A stretch of DNA of 64,000 nt, taken from Nymphaea colorata (taxonomy: Eukaryota; Streptophyta; Magnoliopsida; Nymphaeales; Nymphaeaceae). This document shows, piece by piece, positions 24,897-37,403 of this stretch. A program made the translations under genes and the position numbers. The stretch covers positions 13,626,106 to 13,690,105 of the forward strand of contig NC_045141.1 of assembly GCF_008831285.2 (NCBI RefSeq). The letters run 5' to 3'. Under the pieces are notes generated by a model. It worked only from the letters and a program-made list of their open reading frames with translations, was not told where the DNA came from and ran no database searches. Positions within the stretch are counted from its first letter, which is position 1. Each line of letters opens with the position of its first letter.

Positions 24897-27800
24897 TCCT
24901 TATCAGCCCCCGTTTGGCTTCGCTCATGCTCAGGGTTTCCTATGGCAATGAGCAATATTTGGAAGTTGCAAAATCGTGTTACACATGGTGGTGAAGCCCT
25001 CCCTCCTCCACACAGGTTTGCGTTGGCTCTTTGGAAGGATGTCCACCTCATTTGGGACAATCTACTTGTGAACAAGATTTCTCATGCTTTGGCTCAAAAC
25101 TGGAATTGATGCAGATGGCAATAGGCTTTCGTCCAGGACCTTTTGTGCACAGATTGCAGTTCTACACACTGTCACAAAAAACTAGTCTTATTGAAAAAAG
25201 ATATATACAATATGTCAAAACATAGTCGGTCGTATAATTCCATATTTTTCCTGTCTTTTTTAAGAAATTGTCATAAAATAAAAAAACACATATAAAATGT
25301 GTATTATACCAATTTTTGCATTTTTTTTATATTTTTTATGATTTTTTATTTTTTTACAATTTTTTAGGATTTATTAAATGTTTTAAATTTTTTAAAAATT
25401 TGCCGAGATTTTTTCATTTTATTCTTGCGATATACAACTTTGCCGTATTATATCCGTCTTTTTACTCGCCGTATACACGTTTTTGCTGTTTCAAACTAGC
25501 TTAAAAACAGTACAACTCTTCACGGTGCTGTCCAACTGGCCGTAGGCCGTAAGCACCGGAGACACCGTTTTAGGAAGATGCTGAAATTTCCATCTAAAGC
25601 TGAGGAGGCTAATTACTTTCTTATGCTATAGAAAGCTTGTTACAATCACTATTCTTAATACTTTTTGTAAAGTGATTGAAATTTTGTTGAAGCCTTGATT
25701 TATGGGGTCAACTAAAATGGGACACTTGCCCCTGATGTCTGGGCATTCCCCCCTACCTTTTTGCACATTGTAAATAAATAGTCATTTTTTGTTAATAAAA
25801 GATGGGGCTACCCCCAGCAGGCTTTGCATATCATGGGCCACAATTACATGATAATGAATAGCAAAGATATATGTAGATATACATAATGATTCAACAAACT
25901 CTTTCGCTTTGCCCAGGCCTATGCCAATGGTTAGCCAGAACGGGCCTTTCCCCAATGAACTTTTGCATTGTGGGTGTCTCGATGTCAAGCGTCCTCAGTA
26001 AATAAAGTCTTATCTATCACACAACAAAGAAATAAATAAATACATTTTTTTTATTAAACCAAGGGAGCAACGTATCTCTAAAACGAGAAGCACCTACTCC
26101 TTGCTTTAAGAATATATTAATTAGGAGTTTAGGAAATTAACTTAACATAACATAATCCTATTAAATAAGCTGAGGATAGACAAATTGTTAATCCATGCCA
26201 AAAGAGAAAAGTAAGGTGATGCAATAAAATAGTACAAAATCCTGTTGGGAGTTTCTTCAAATCTTTTGCTAGTAAAAGTGGCTTGTTTTTATATTTTCTT
26301 ATTTCCAGTTATGTAGTCGTTGATGAATTAAAGCACCCTGCTATTTGCAAAAACTAGCTGGATTTAACAACTTCTTTTTTCTTTCTTTTGAGATTGGAAA
26401 AACAGATCTTGGGGTGGGAGACTTGCATTATTTAGGCTAATCTGTGATACTTATAGTTGTCTCCCCAACCACAATTAACTCTGAATGTAAGACCCATTAA
26501 TCCACAGGATCCTTCAACTAGACAAAGATGTCAAAGATACAGCTCGCAAGACAGAAAAATTGCGCTTGAAGCCATCACAGTCTCCGCAACTGTACTACTT
26601 TCCTTGAATTCAGTAGGTCATATGTTTTGATCTACTGCACTCAGTTCAGCAAGCCATATGTTTAGCTTGCAGTGAGATGTCTTGGAAGTTGGAACACAAA
26701 ACTGCCCCTGGTATAGACACTCAAATCAATTTGACTATTGTATTACCGAGCAGCTGAAGCACAGTCTCATTCTTCTTACGCAGATTGGAGTTTATCAGCT
26801 ATAACATGGAAAGCAATAGGACACTAAATGAGGTCAAATCTAAATATTCAGATTCTCTCATATAGCATTGCAATATAACGTGATTAAAAGAAATCTAGGC
26901 TGTCTTAGACAGTCTGCATCTACTCTGGCATGGAGAAAACCAGCAAAAAAAGGATAATAACACCAAAGAAAAATTGAAGAAATCTGGTAAAGAGTCGATG
27001 ATATCACAATCCGTCATGGACACCAAGTCCCCTCTTTGAATCACTTGGTAGAGGATAGAGTAGTATGGTTCTTCATTGATAAAAGATTGTCATGATGTTG
27101 CAGACAGTGAGAGAGAGAGAGAGAGATCACTGCACATGTGAAGCAACAATTTCCCCAAACTTTAACGTGAAATTTCTAGGCTCAAGGTGTTGATGGAAAC
27201 GACAAATAGAAAATGAAAAAGAATTTTCCTTCTTACCTTCTCTATCTGAGAAGACGTCTATCCCCTCCATTTTTTGAACAATAGAAGAAGCAAATTTGCA
27301 GCATCAATCTGAAGAAATAAATTCTAACAACTGTGAAACACCAAAAACCCTGACTTAGACTAATTTCAGATAGGAAAAAGGCAAGAAGGACTGTGGAATC
27401 AAGACAGAGAGAGAGAGAACAGTGAAATTATGTAATCCAATGACCTAATGACTTAAGGCAAGTCATTTGGTTTTGGGAACAGGTCCAGACCATTCCTAAG
27501 AACCCCTTCCTATCCATTGTAATAACAGATGGATGGAGACAGTTGATTAATATAACTTCATAAAATCAGAAATGATAAGGAACATACAAATACATTCCCT
27601 CTCTCTTCTTCACAGAAATTAGTAAATTATGGAAGATTGACTGAATGACTATCTTGTTCCTAGCAGACATCATGACTCTCTTTATCTGCTCCCATCCGCA
27701 TTATGGGAGATGTGGTCCATTCTTTGTAAAAAATAGTAACGTCTTAAAGATTGTTGTTAACTGAATAAATCATCAGAATATTCCTACCTGACGTCCTGAT

Positions 27801-28474
27801 CGATGTGTAATATGTCCTGCTTCATTGAATCAAGCATGTGTTGTATTTTTTCTTTTCAGAACACATTAAAGGTGCTGCTGAGCCATCCAAACTACAGATA
27901 AAATCAAGAGAGTGTAATCTTACACCACATCCCTTCCTCTTCTTATTGCGATAGACTTCAGAGAATGGAGGTATTAATGGGTGGAAGGGTAGCAAGTTAT
28001 GAAAATAAAGTTATTTCTTCCTTCTGTCCTGCAAAGAAATTACATTTGTATGCTGAAGTTCCATGTCAAAATAAAATCCAGACACTAAATCCACATTCAG
28101 TCTAGAATGATACAGAATAAGCAAGAAATTTTACCTGGAAAGTGCTAAATCACCACAGTGGACCACTTGTTATATCGCGCATTCTCAGGTATCAATACTC
28201 TGTGCTAATACCTTGTTAATGGTATTGGTATGATGAAGCACTCATGAATAACTTCACATCCTTCTTGATTTCCCAGTTCCTGCCTGTAAGCACATATGAG
28301 ATAGCAACAGAGAATAAACAAAGGGTATGGATCAAAAGAACCGTGCAATATGCTAGAGAACTTACACTGTTTTCAACAGGTCTTCAGCTACTCATTTGTT
28401 CATTAGGTTTTGTTTAACTGAAAGTGCATGTAACACAAACATATCTCAGGCTCTCAGCCTTCCTCCCCAACAGT

Positions 28475-30835
28475 TCATTCATAGTTACTGACAAGGTCCT
28501 CCTCTTTAATTCGGGCACTTAATGAATTCAGCAACTCATAAATTTCAACTGATTCAGGGTGACATTTATCTCCAGCAACAAACGGGTTTGTCCTGTCCCC
28601 AATAATAATCCAACTACATCCTGGAAACTTGTTGACATGCTTTTCTTTCATTATTTTCCTCATTGTACTCACTTCCTCCCAATTTCCACTGGAAGCATGT
28701 AAATTACTAAGAAGTACATATGGATATGAGCTCTGGTGTTCCACATCCATAAGCTTCTTTGCTATATGTGCAGCAATTAATTCATTACCATGCACTCTGC
28801 AAGATCCAAGCAAAGATGCAAGCACCACAGAATCAGGTTCGAATGGTAACAGCTCAAAAACTCAAAGTGCTTCATTGAGATATCCACCACAACCAAGTAA
28901 ATCAACCATGCAAGCATATTGATCTGCTCGTGGCTCTAGTCATACTCGTCAACCATCAATTTAAAGTATTGACATCGTTCTGAAACCAAACCTGAATGGC
29001 AACATGCTGTAAGAACACCAAGAAACGTGATGTCATCTGGTTTTACAGACTCAAGATGCATTCTTTGAAGAGGTTAATTGCACATTCTGCATTCCCATTC
29101 TTTGCGAAACCTGTAATCATTGCATTCCAAGAGATAATGTCATGATTATCGATTGTGTTGAAAACAGCAGTAGCACTAACTATATCACCACATTTCACAT
29201 ACATATCAATGAGTGCACTGCTTGTATGGGTGTTGAACACAAAACCGGTGCGAATGATTAGACTGTGCAATTTTTTGCCATCTTCTGGTGCTGCTAAGTT
29301 GACACATGCTTTAAGAATGCTAGCAAAAGTAGCATGATCTGGTTCCACATTAATACTTCGCATTTCCAGGAAAAAGTCAAGAGCCTTTTGATTTAAACCG
29401 TCCTGTATGAGGCCACAAATAATAGCTGTCCATGAAACTGTGCTCTGACGATTCAGCTCCCTAAATAAAAGGCACGCATCTTCGCTGGTTTGGCATCTTG
29501 CATACATGCCGAAAAGTGTAATACCCAAAAATGCTTCAGAAATAAGTCCAGTCTTGATTACATAACTATGAACTTGTTCCCCATATTCAATCCACATAGA
29601 CCATCGCGTGCAACTAAAACACTGGAAAATGTGAATTTTGTTGCCTTCAATTCTGCTGCTTGCATCTGTCGAAAAACATCTATTGCTTCTATTCCTTGAT
29701 CATTCTGCACATAACCTGCAATCAGTGCATTCCTTGACACTACATTCGACTCTGGCATCTGAGCAAGAATATTATGTGCTTCTTCCATTGAAGCACATTT
29801 AGCATACATAATTACATATCAACAAAGGCACTGCCTACATATAAATTAAGTTCAAATCCTGACTTGGTAGCAGACGCATGAATTTGCTTGCCTGCTTCAA
29901 GCGCATCTAAACTGGCAAGAATAATGAGGGCACAGGCAAAGGAAACTTCATCAGGGCTAATGCCCTGCCACATCATATGGCAGAATAAAAAAATGGCCTC
30001 ATCCACATCATTGCCTTGGACATACCTACCCTCCATCGAATTCCACGTAATAGTATCTTTGAGCATCATAAGATCAAATTGCTGTCTTGCATCCTCTATA
30101 TTTCCTAATTTGCCATACATGTCAATAAGTGCATTTCCTGCACAGTGCAACTGCCTAGCCAAGTCAGTGAAGGACAAACATGCACAAGCATTGAGAATAC
30201 TAGTATACGTAACCTCATCTGGCTGGAAACTAGAACTCAACAAAGAAGCAAAGAGTTCCACAGCTTTTGAAGGATCGGTATTTTGTGCATAGCATCCAAG
30301 AACTGCATTCCAGAGGACAATATTTCTATTATCCACTGCAACAAAATCTTCATGAGCATCCTCAACAACGGAGCACCTGGAATAAACAGTAATGAGTGCA
30401 CTACCAACATAAATATTCTTATCTAGACCAAGTTTAATCACTTCCGAATGAATTTGTTGGCCAAGCAACGGATCTATGAGATGAGCACAAACACTTAAAA
30501 CGCTTCCATAGGTTGGTCGAGTAGGCTTAACTCCAGATAGCCTCATTTCTTGAAATATTCTAAGAGCTGCATTTTCATGCCCATTCTGAGCATTGCCAGA
30601 AATCATGGCATTCCATACAACCATATTTGGGTTGGATAGTTGGTGGAACAATCGCTATGCATAACCAAGCATACCTTGACTGGCACATGCACTAATAATA
30701 GTAGCAAAGATAACTTTATCCGGTTCAGCTCCCAATTTCCGCATGTCTAGAAACAACGTAAGAGCTTCTTGAAGCCAACCAACCCGAACATACCCAGGAA
30801 TCCGTCCATGAGACTGTATCAGGTCTACTTATTTT
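28475..30835 (-). pseudogene. Broken E-type PPR gene (PLS class)
   Basis: Read from 30835 downwards, PPR coding text is continuous in homology but not in frame. Segments are about 30835-30652 (LFDKISRPDTVSW, stop at the join), 30651-29812 (MVVWNAMISGNAQNGHENAA), 29809-29558 (YAKCASMEEAHNILAQMP), 29597-29043 (WTAIICGLIQDGLNQKALDF) and, after several stops, 28828-28475. The last segment carries the E region (SYPYVLLSNLHASSGNWEEV and PGCSWI). An in-frame gap removes part of one repeat near 30150 (ARQLHCAGNALIDMYGK). The alternating L, S and P repeats with the E tail indicate a former organellar RNA-editing factor, resembling the At3g09040 type from memory. The 5' end, including any targeting peptide, is missing: homology stops where a direct repeat begins at 30840. 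At least three frame changes and several stops argue against introns explaining the breaks. Confidence 0.85.
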
Positions 30836-30839
30836 ATCA

Positions 30840-31474
30840 AAAAGCAGCACGTACATTCCCCAACAAAAGCTGCTTAATAAATTGGTTGAGTGATCAGCTG
30901 TCAACAAACTAGAATAATCACTTACTGCTTATGCTGTCAATGTCCCTTGAAGTCAGGCCCAAGTCAAGATGGAGGGCATGAAGGCACGATCAATATTCTA
31001 CCGATGAAGGTTATTTTGAGTCGCGTTGAACAAAATGAGAGGGAGCACATTGACCTCAAAGTCTCTGTTCAGTTCGAGCCACAGTTCAGAAGGCAATAAT
31101 CGATCATTGCAGCAGAGAAAATCGTCGAGCCAAGCAGAAGAGCAGTAGCACTGCTGCATTGACAAATAACGCCAAATCCTTGTTCGGTTTTTCATTGCAG
31201 ATCCATAGGCCTTTCTATTTATGTGTTGCAAAGTAAGAATGGAGATCAGAGAAGGGATCTACAGGAGAAGCGATTACTCGTATTCCCTAACATGCGTCTG
31301 ATTGTTACAGTCAAGACTCCTGTTCAGTAAATCTACTTGCTTGTCATATGCTGATGAAGCTACATATTTTTATTCAGTAACTGCAAATCGCATGATCTTA
31401 GACAGAAACGAATATTATTGACTAAGTATTGTTAGTTCCATTCCGTGAATGCAATGAAGGGCAGCCACCCTTTG
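30840..31474. repeat. Long direct repeat, copy 1
   Basis: It matches 32433-33068 over its whole 635 bp, with about 36 differences counted by eye (about 94 percent identity). It begins AAAAGCAGCACGTACATTCC and ends GCAGCCACCCTTTG. It abuts the 5' break of the PPR pseudogene. It shows no TG...CA LTR ends and no primer-binding site after it, so an LTR pair is unlikely. It contains no convincing coding frame. Confidence 0.93.
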
Positions 31475-32432
31475 CGATTTGAAGTAACATACGATTTGAA
31501 GAACATACACTAATAATGTATAAACACTCAACCATGAGAGTGAAATCAGTCATACAAGTTAAATAGCAGTGAAACTCCCTGTACAATTACTATATTCAAC
31601 TTATGATCAAACCTAAGTAAGCGCACAATGCTTATATGTTTCATCATCAATCTTAAGTAGAAATGCACAACAGTAATCAGACCTAATACAAAAAATTCTT
31701 CCTGGAGAACAGAATTGAGTTTGCAGCTCAGTTCAATAGGCAACATCAAGAAAGCAACATGAATTTGGCTAAGCTTTGGATCATCTTTTGATTTTAAATC
31801 CCAAATTCAGCCACATTATTGTCCATGATCAGAACTTTCAGTTGCTAAGGGGTCATTTGACAGTTGGAATACTATGTGAGTATTTGATAAATCCACCTCA
31901 AGATTTGTGCAGGTCAATAGAATATCATTAACCTCCCCTAATCATTGTGGTAAATTTTAAAAATACTCGCATACTGTTCCAGCCCCAATGGACTTATAAA
32001 GGAATCAGAACGTTTATATGAAGGTATGGTCTTACTTGACAGGTACAAACCCAAAGTTAGACACCCAATGCTTTCTTTTTCTTCCCCATCTATGGAATGA
32101 CCAGAAATTGCACAATAAGCTTCTGCCTACTAAACAGTGAACAGACAGAAAGAAGGAACACTGGGGATCCTCTTTCAGTCAAACACCAGCAGATAAACAG
32201 TCAGTGGGTGCTTAAAAGGTGTTGGCCGTTAATCTTAGACCCTTATGAATTCTCATTTGCAGATTTAAAAGTCATCACTTTTCTAAATATCCTTAAGCTT
32301 CTAATGTAAACATCATATATATAAAGTAAATTTTAGAAAAGAAAATAGTAAATTTTGTTAAAAATGAAGGAACTGATCTAGTATATCATGTTAGAAGAAG
32401 TCTGTTTGTGAAGCGCACGCATAAAGCTTAAT
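31475..32432. other. Spacer between the direct repeats
   Basis: About 960 bp of AT-rich DNA without a recognised gene. It includes a short foldback element at 31853-31990. No retroviral-type motif is visible, which argues against the repeats being LTRs of one element. Confidence 0.6.
31853..31990. mobile_element. Small foldback MITE-like element
   Basis: The left end GGAATACTATGTGAGTATTT and the right end AAATACTCGCATACTGTTCC form inverted arms with four mismatches. The outer parts GGGGTCATTTGACA and CCAGCCCCAAT continue the complementarity imperfectly. Non-coding and about 138 bp long. Confidence 0.5.
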
Positions 32433-33068
32433 AAAAGCTACACGTACATTCCCCAACAAAAGCTGCTTCATAAATCGGTTGAGTGATCAGCTGTCGACAA
32501 ACTAGAATACCCACTCACTGGTTATGCTGTCAATGTCCCTTGAAGTCAGGCCCAAGTCAAGATGGAGGGCATGAAGGCACGCTCAATATTCTACCGATGA
32601 AGGTTGTTTTGAGTCGAGTTGAACAAAATGAGAGGGTGCACATTGACCTCAAAGTCTCTGTTCACTTCGAGCCACATTTCAGAAGGCAACAATCGATCAT
32701 CGCAGCAGAGAAAATTGTCGAGCCAAGTAGAAGAGCAGTAGTACTGCTGCATTGATAAATAACGCCAAATCCTTGTTCGGTTTTTTATTGCAGATCCATA
32801 GGCCTTTCTATTTATGTGTTGCAGAGTAAGAATGGAGATCAGAGGAAAAATCTACAGGAGAAGGCGATTCCTCGTATTCCCTAACATGCGTCTGATTGTT
32901 ACAGTCAAGACTCCTGTTCAGTAAATCTAATTGCTTGTCATATGTTGATGAAGCTACATATTTTTATTCAGTAACCGCCAATCGCATGATCTTAGACAGA
33001 AACGAATATTACTGACTAAGTATTGTTAGTTCCATTCCGTGAATGCAATGAAGGGCAACCACCCTTTG
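32433..33068. repeat. Long direct repeat, copy 2
   Basis: This is the partner of 30840-31474, in the same orientation, with the 958-bp spacer between them. It begins AAAAGCTACACGTACATTCC and ends GCAACCACCCTTTG. It lies about 340 bp beyond the stop of the small minus-strand gene at 33404, so it may be the ancestral copy forming that gene's 3' flank. Confidence 0.93.
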
Positions 33069-33403
33069 CTAGTAACATAACTGATCAATTGACTGGAGAT
33101 GCAATCTTTCCCAGTGCATCTTTCTCTCTCAGTCTTTCATATCAAAAGCCGTTAAGTAGCAGAATGAAAGCGTGCTCATAAATGAACCGAACTTGGTTAC
33201 AACAAAATTTGTCATACATACAGAGATGCTACACAAAAGAATAGTAGGTAGACAGAACTTCAATGAAGAAATTGCCGCTCCAAAAACAGGGGAAAGTCCC
33301 TTCGGTTCCCAAAGTGGGTGTTCTCTCAGTCGCTGCGAAGGCGGCCGACTTTACAAAATCACCATCTTCTCCCTCGCCTCCAGTTCTTCTGACCGTGCTG
33401 CCA

Positions 33404-33829
33404 TTATGCCGCCGCAGCCGCCGCTGATGTTGAGGAGGAGGAATAGTAACCTGCTGACAATGGTGCATAGCAAACAGCATAGCAAGTGATCTTTGCCCCA
33501 AAATCGAAACGAACAAGTCCCTCCCCTACCTCCTCCTCCTCCAAGTTGATGGCAGCAACGATCGGGATCCGGCGGTCGGCATCTCCCACCACCGCCGACC
33601 ATTGTCGAACCAAATTCCGGACATGGGGGCACACCTTAGCACACATTTCGTCTATTAGCTCCGGAGTTATGTCGGTGCCCTGACGGAGCGCGTCGGAAAC
33701 CAGAGAAACCAGGGAAGCTAGTGATTGGGCCCTGTAGTCATACGAAAAGGCGCTGCTCCAGTCACTCTCCGTGACGCTTCGCCCTCTTCTCAAATTTCTG
33801 TGCTTCACGTAGAATTGAAGGAATGCCAT
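33404..33829 (-). CDS. Unrecognised small protein, 141 aa
   Basis: A single frame of 141 aa starting MAFLQFYVKHRNLRRGRSV at 33829. I do not recognise the family. The N-terminal third is basic. The middle (about residues 35-80) looks helical and amphipathic, with conserved-looking Cys, Trp and Pro residues (MCAKVCPHVRNLVRQW). Next come an acidic patch (NLEEEEVGEG) and a tail of Ser followed by seven Ala. No signal peptide or membrane segment is evident. Support for a real gene comes from the TATA box 112 bp upstream, raised GC content relative to the flanks, and the non-repetitive composition of the first 110 residues. The Ser/Ala tail may be a read-through of a GCC repeat. Alternatives are a spurious frame or one exon of a larger gene. 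Confidence 0.45.
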   Translation of the reverse strand: MAFLQFYVKHRNLRRGRSVTESDWSSAFSYDYRAQSLASLVSLVSDALRQGTDITPELIDEMCAKVCPHVRNLVRQWSAVVGDADRRIPIVAAINLEEEEVGEGLVRFDFGAKITCYAVCYAPLSAGYYSSSSTSAAAAAA

Positions 33830-33940
33830 GACTGTGGCAGGAAGGAGTCTCTGTCTCTCTCTCCCTCTCCCCTCCTTGGCTCCTTCTATCTAGTAAGATC
33901 TGCAGAAAAGAACGCCGTAGCAGAGAATCAGATATGCGTC

Positions 33941-33949
33941 TTTATATAG
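33941..33949 (-). promoter_or_regulatory. TATA box of the small minus-strand gene
   Basis: On the minus strand the sequence reads CTATATAAAGACGC, a near-ideal plant TATA box, about 112 bp upstream of the ATG at 33829. A CT/GA-rich leader (33838-33870) separates them, as is common in plant promoters. Confidence 0.55.
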
Positions 33950-35092
33950 AGAAGGAAACTCCGAAGTTTCCAAGTTCTCTTCTCGCTCTCATCCAAAATG
34001 GAAAGCGGAAGTGACCGTTGAACCCGGGAAATGGCAAGTCGGCAAGTTTCTAGTTCGAAAGGAAAACTGAATGTGACCGTTGGCTACCGCCAAAAAGATC
34101 GGAAAGCTTAATTTAAAAAAAAAAACAGCATCGGGTTCGTTTTAGAAAATCTAAAGTAGACCAACATCCTGTAACTTTTCATAGTTCTTGGAAACTTCAT
34201 CAAAACTTCGGTTGGAAACTGCCACTGACAGATTAGATCTCCTGAACCTTGTTGGCTCTATATAAATTTAATAGTCATCTCATATTTAAACGTCTAAGTG
34301 GGTCTCTCTCCTTAGGTTGCTGATGACCCTAAATCACAGAATTCAGATCCACAGGCCCCATTTCTTGATTCCTTGTGATTAAAAGCCAGTTATGGTTATG
34401 GTCATTCTTTCACCTTTCACTGTCTATTCATGGCGTCAAATTTTCTGTAGTTTTTTTTATTCTAGGTACTTAATCGTGACATTAAACTGTGTGCAATATG
34501 ACCAAGTCAGTTTCTTCAAGTTATTACGCAAGATTCTGTTTGAGAAATCATATTATAAGATTTTTCAATACTTCTACATATGCTAAATTTAAAATTTTCA
34601 AAAATATAAGCATAATTCTTTTTTTCTAAAATGTGAGAGGGGCCATGATCCCTATTCCCTACCAGCCGCCTCCTTCCCTATGTGTAAAATGTTTTTTTTT
34701 CCTTAATTTATCTTGTTTTCCTTTCTCATTATTTTGAGGGTTGAAAGGATTTTGGGTGTTTTAACTTATGGGTATTGGATATGGCCATTATTTGAAACTC
34801 AGTAGATTATGGCTTATTAGTAACTCAATTTCAGACACTTTAAGTACAGCAAAATGAATGAAGAAGCACTAAAATGAAACCAGTGATGCCAATGGATTGA
34901 GTTCCAATCAAATGTTACTATTACCATATCCAAGTAACCTTTGTTTTTCAAATATGAAAAAGTGCAAAACCGTATTCAAATTTTGCCTATAGTTTGATTT
35001 GGTATGCATCAACAAAATTGTATATAAACATTCTTATAACAAAAATATGTTTTTTACTTATAAAATCTAAATATCAGTCGAGTGCTCCCAGA

Positions 35093-35405
35093 GATTGAAC
35101 ATCGAATTATATCCAAACCATTGGTGTCCTTATTTCCAATGCATGACCTAACTCTTCTTGTTCGATCTTTTAGAACCATATGCAAAACCACATTCAGATT
35201 TTTGCATGTAACCTGATTTAGATGTCCATCAAAGTTAGGTTGTCCATCAAATGTGGTAAAATTATGTCCATCAAATGTGTTTTTGATATCGAATCTAGAT
35301 GACACCTCGAGTTGTCGCTGAAATTGAATATCGATCAATATCCAGACCATCGGCATCCTTATTTCTAATCCAAGTACTACTTAACTCTTCTTGTTCGATC
35401 ATTCA
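35093..35405. repeat. Degenerate direct duplication, period about 229 bp
   Basis: GATTGAACATCGAATTATAT with ACTCTTCTTGTTCGATC (from 35093) recurs as AATTGAATATCGATCAATAT with ACTCTTCTTGTTCGATC (from 35322). Between them TGTCCATCAAA occurs three times. A third partial echo, GACCATCGGCATCCTTATTTC, is at 35471. It looks like an old tandem array. Confidence 0.7.
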
Positions 35406-35409
35406 CAAA

Positions 35410-35640
35410 ACCAGTAGTTTATGAGAGGTTTGAAGCAACAGTTGGGGTGAGGGCTGATGCGCAAGTTGAAGACCATCGGCATCCTTATTTCTTCTTGTTA
35501 GTTACTATTTCAAATCTTTTAGGCGTCAATTCTTTCATACAGCAAAAAGAAGACATTGATGTGCAAGTTGAAGCATGAATGGGGTGACATCTCGAAACAT
35601 CGAAAGTAGACCTTGTACTTTAAGAAGACAAGAGGTTAAA
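35410..35640 (+). repeat. SINE-like repeat family, copy C
   Basis: The head GGTTTGAAGCAACAGTTGGGG is followed by ATTTCAAATCTTTT and the body motif TGTGCAAGTTGAAGCATGAA at about 35559, then GGGGTGACATCTCGAAACAT. The body matches copies at 14905, 46200 and 51143. The internal order may be rearranged by the neighbouring duplication. Confidence 0.45.
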
Positions 35641-37403
35641 TGAAAGCTTTGACTTTCTTTGAAATTGTAGGATGAAATACTCTTCCTACTCATTAAGATC
35701 TTGGTTTGTTCTTTTCATCTAGTTTACAACTTTTTAATGTTCACTGCTTATGTCTTAACTAATATTTTCCAATTGATTGAACTTTACCATTTATAACTTT
35801 TGTATTTTTACAAATTGTTTTATTAGAACTTTGAATTTGCTCGTTCTCTATTATTTTTTCTAAAAATGAAGTAGATTCAAACATCAAAATTTTAGAAGCA
35901 TGTGGTCATAGACCAAAAGTGCCATGTATGGAGTGAGAAATTTTTTAGAGGGACACTGATTATTTTTTAGAGGGACACTGATTCACAAGTTTTCATACCT
36001 CTAACAAAATCTATCTGACGGGACCATTTTTTGAGGGCGTTTGAATGCATTTCCGGCATTCCGCTGAAATCAACACACATGTCGGAAGTGGAACAGGAGG
36101 GACGCAGGCCAATTGCAAAGTCTAGATGATAAGTTTGGTGCGAAAAAAGAAAAATCAAGTGCTCTTAACTCAATTTGAACTTGTTAATATGAACTCTAAA
36201 TCTGCTTAAATAGAGAAAAGGTGGATTGCTTTGCGTTTTTTACTTACTTTTGGTAGGACCAGAGCTAGAAAATTCTGGTTAAAGGGCATTAGTTATTAAA
36301 CTTTAAATTCTTAAGAGATACCAATATGTAAGTGAGAAAAATTATTTTGAAGGATCAATATGAAAATAGCATTTTTTGCTTAAGTATTAATATAAAAAAT
36401 AAACATTTTTTGTTGGTTTATATGAACGATTGCCCACACATTCCTCTGCCCCTTCTACTTGGTACAGATACATGGATTTGAGCCTTATTAATTACTTAAA
36501 TCATTAACTACGAACTTTAATTAAAACAAAACTACAAACATAAATCCAAAAAAAAAAAGATCACCCTGAGACTCTGGTGCTCCTGGGTGTGATGTGAAAT
36601 GGGCCAACCAAGTTCATTCATGTTGAATAACAAAATTACAATTTTAGACTAATGAATATTTTTGCAAGAAAAAAATGTTTCAGTTTTTTCCAAAAGCATG
36701 TTTATTAACCTTTTTTTTTCTTTGTATTGAATGTATCGCCAAAATAAGCAAATATAAAACCCAACTTTTGATTTCAAAACTGGCCTTTGCACCCAAAACC
36801 AGAATTTACCTGATTTTGGCTATCATTCAAATAAGATATAAGTTTTGAACAAAAACATAGAGATGTAAGTGGACTAGAATCAGGTTTAATACTTAACGAG
36901 GATATTTCAAGTCAGTTGGATATAAAAACAATTTGTCAGAACAGAAGAGATATGTGGGGACGAGCGTCTGTTCGATAAATTTAAAATATTATGTTTATTT
37001 TATTAATAATATATATATTATTATTGAAAATATATTTTAGATTAAAAAATTATTTTATATTTAAAAATATTTTTTATTATAACCGAGTAGGATCAAAGCT
37101 CAAGTTCAAGTATAGGCTCAAACCCGAGCTGAGTTTCAGACATCAAATCAACCCTAACCCAACTCTAATTGCCGCTTTGCTCCTTAATGTCCGCCGTCTT
37201 TAAAATACGATCGAAATTTTCAAAAATATTTCGTTCTTGACGAAGATTTTACACGTCATTAGAGAAAAACTGAAGGATATTTTGGACATATCAAAACTCT
37301 TCTCTTCCTACGGGTCAGGGACGGCGCAAAAGAAAAATAATTTTAGCAATCTTCTGGTATCCGCCTTCGTGGATCTAAAGAGGAAGAAGAAGAGGAAGCG
37401 GAG

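Larger units (their letters stand above)
20672..28474. other. Gene-free intergenic region
   Basis: No coding gene is supported between the two PPR loci. Short frames (21030-21413, 22211-22429, 23120-23392) show no known domain. Visible structure consists of a short duplication of CAGATGGGAGGAGAGAG near 22397 and 22438, a foldback element at 23900-24100, a 129-bp tandem duplication at 24636-24896, an AT-rich tract at 25200-25500, and a GA microsatellite at about 27106-27126. The segment 26000-28470 looks like ordinary AT-rich spacer and may contain the 3' flank of the PPR pseudogene. Confidence 0.6.
33950..37403. other. Gene-free intergenic region
   Basis: No gene is supported. The region holds a degenerate direct duplication at 35093 and 35322 (period about 229 bp), a SINE-like copy near 35410-35640, a 23-bp duplication of TTTTTTAGAGGGACACTGATT at about 35940-35985, a probable hAT-type MITE relative near 36257-36460, and an AT-rich tract with CGAGCT-rich flank at 36970-37140. 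The last 200 bp before 37404 must contain the COX6A promoter; I see no clear TATA box there. Confidence 0.6.

Noticed and set aside
30840-33068. Direct repeats read as LTRs of a small TRIM-type element
   Set aside because: The repeats do not begin TG and end CA, no primer-binding site follows copy 1 and no polypurine tract precedes copy 2.
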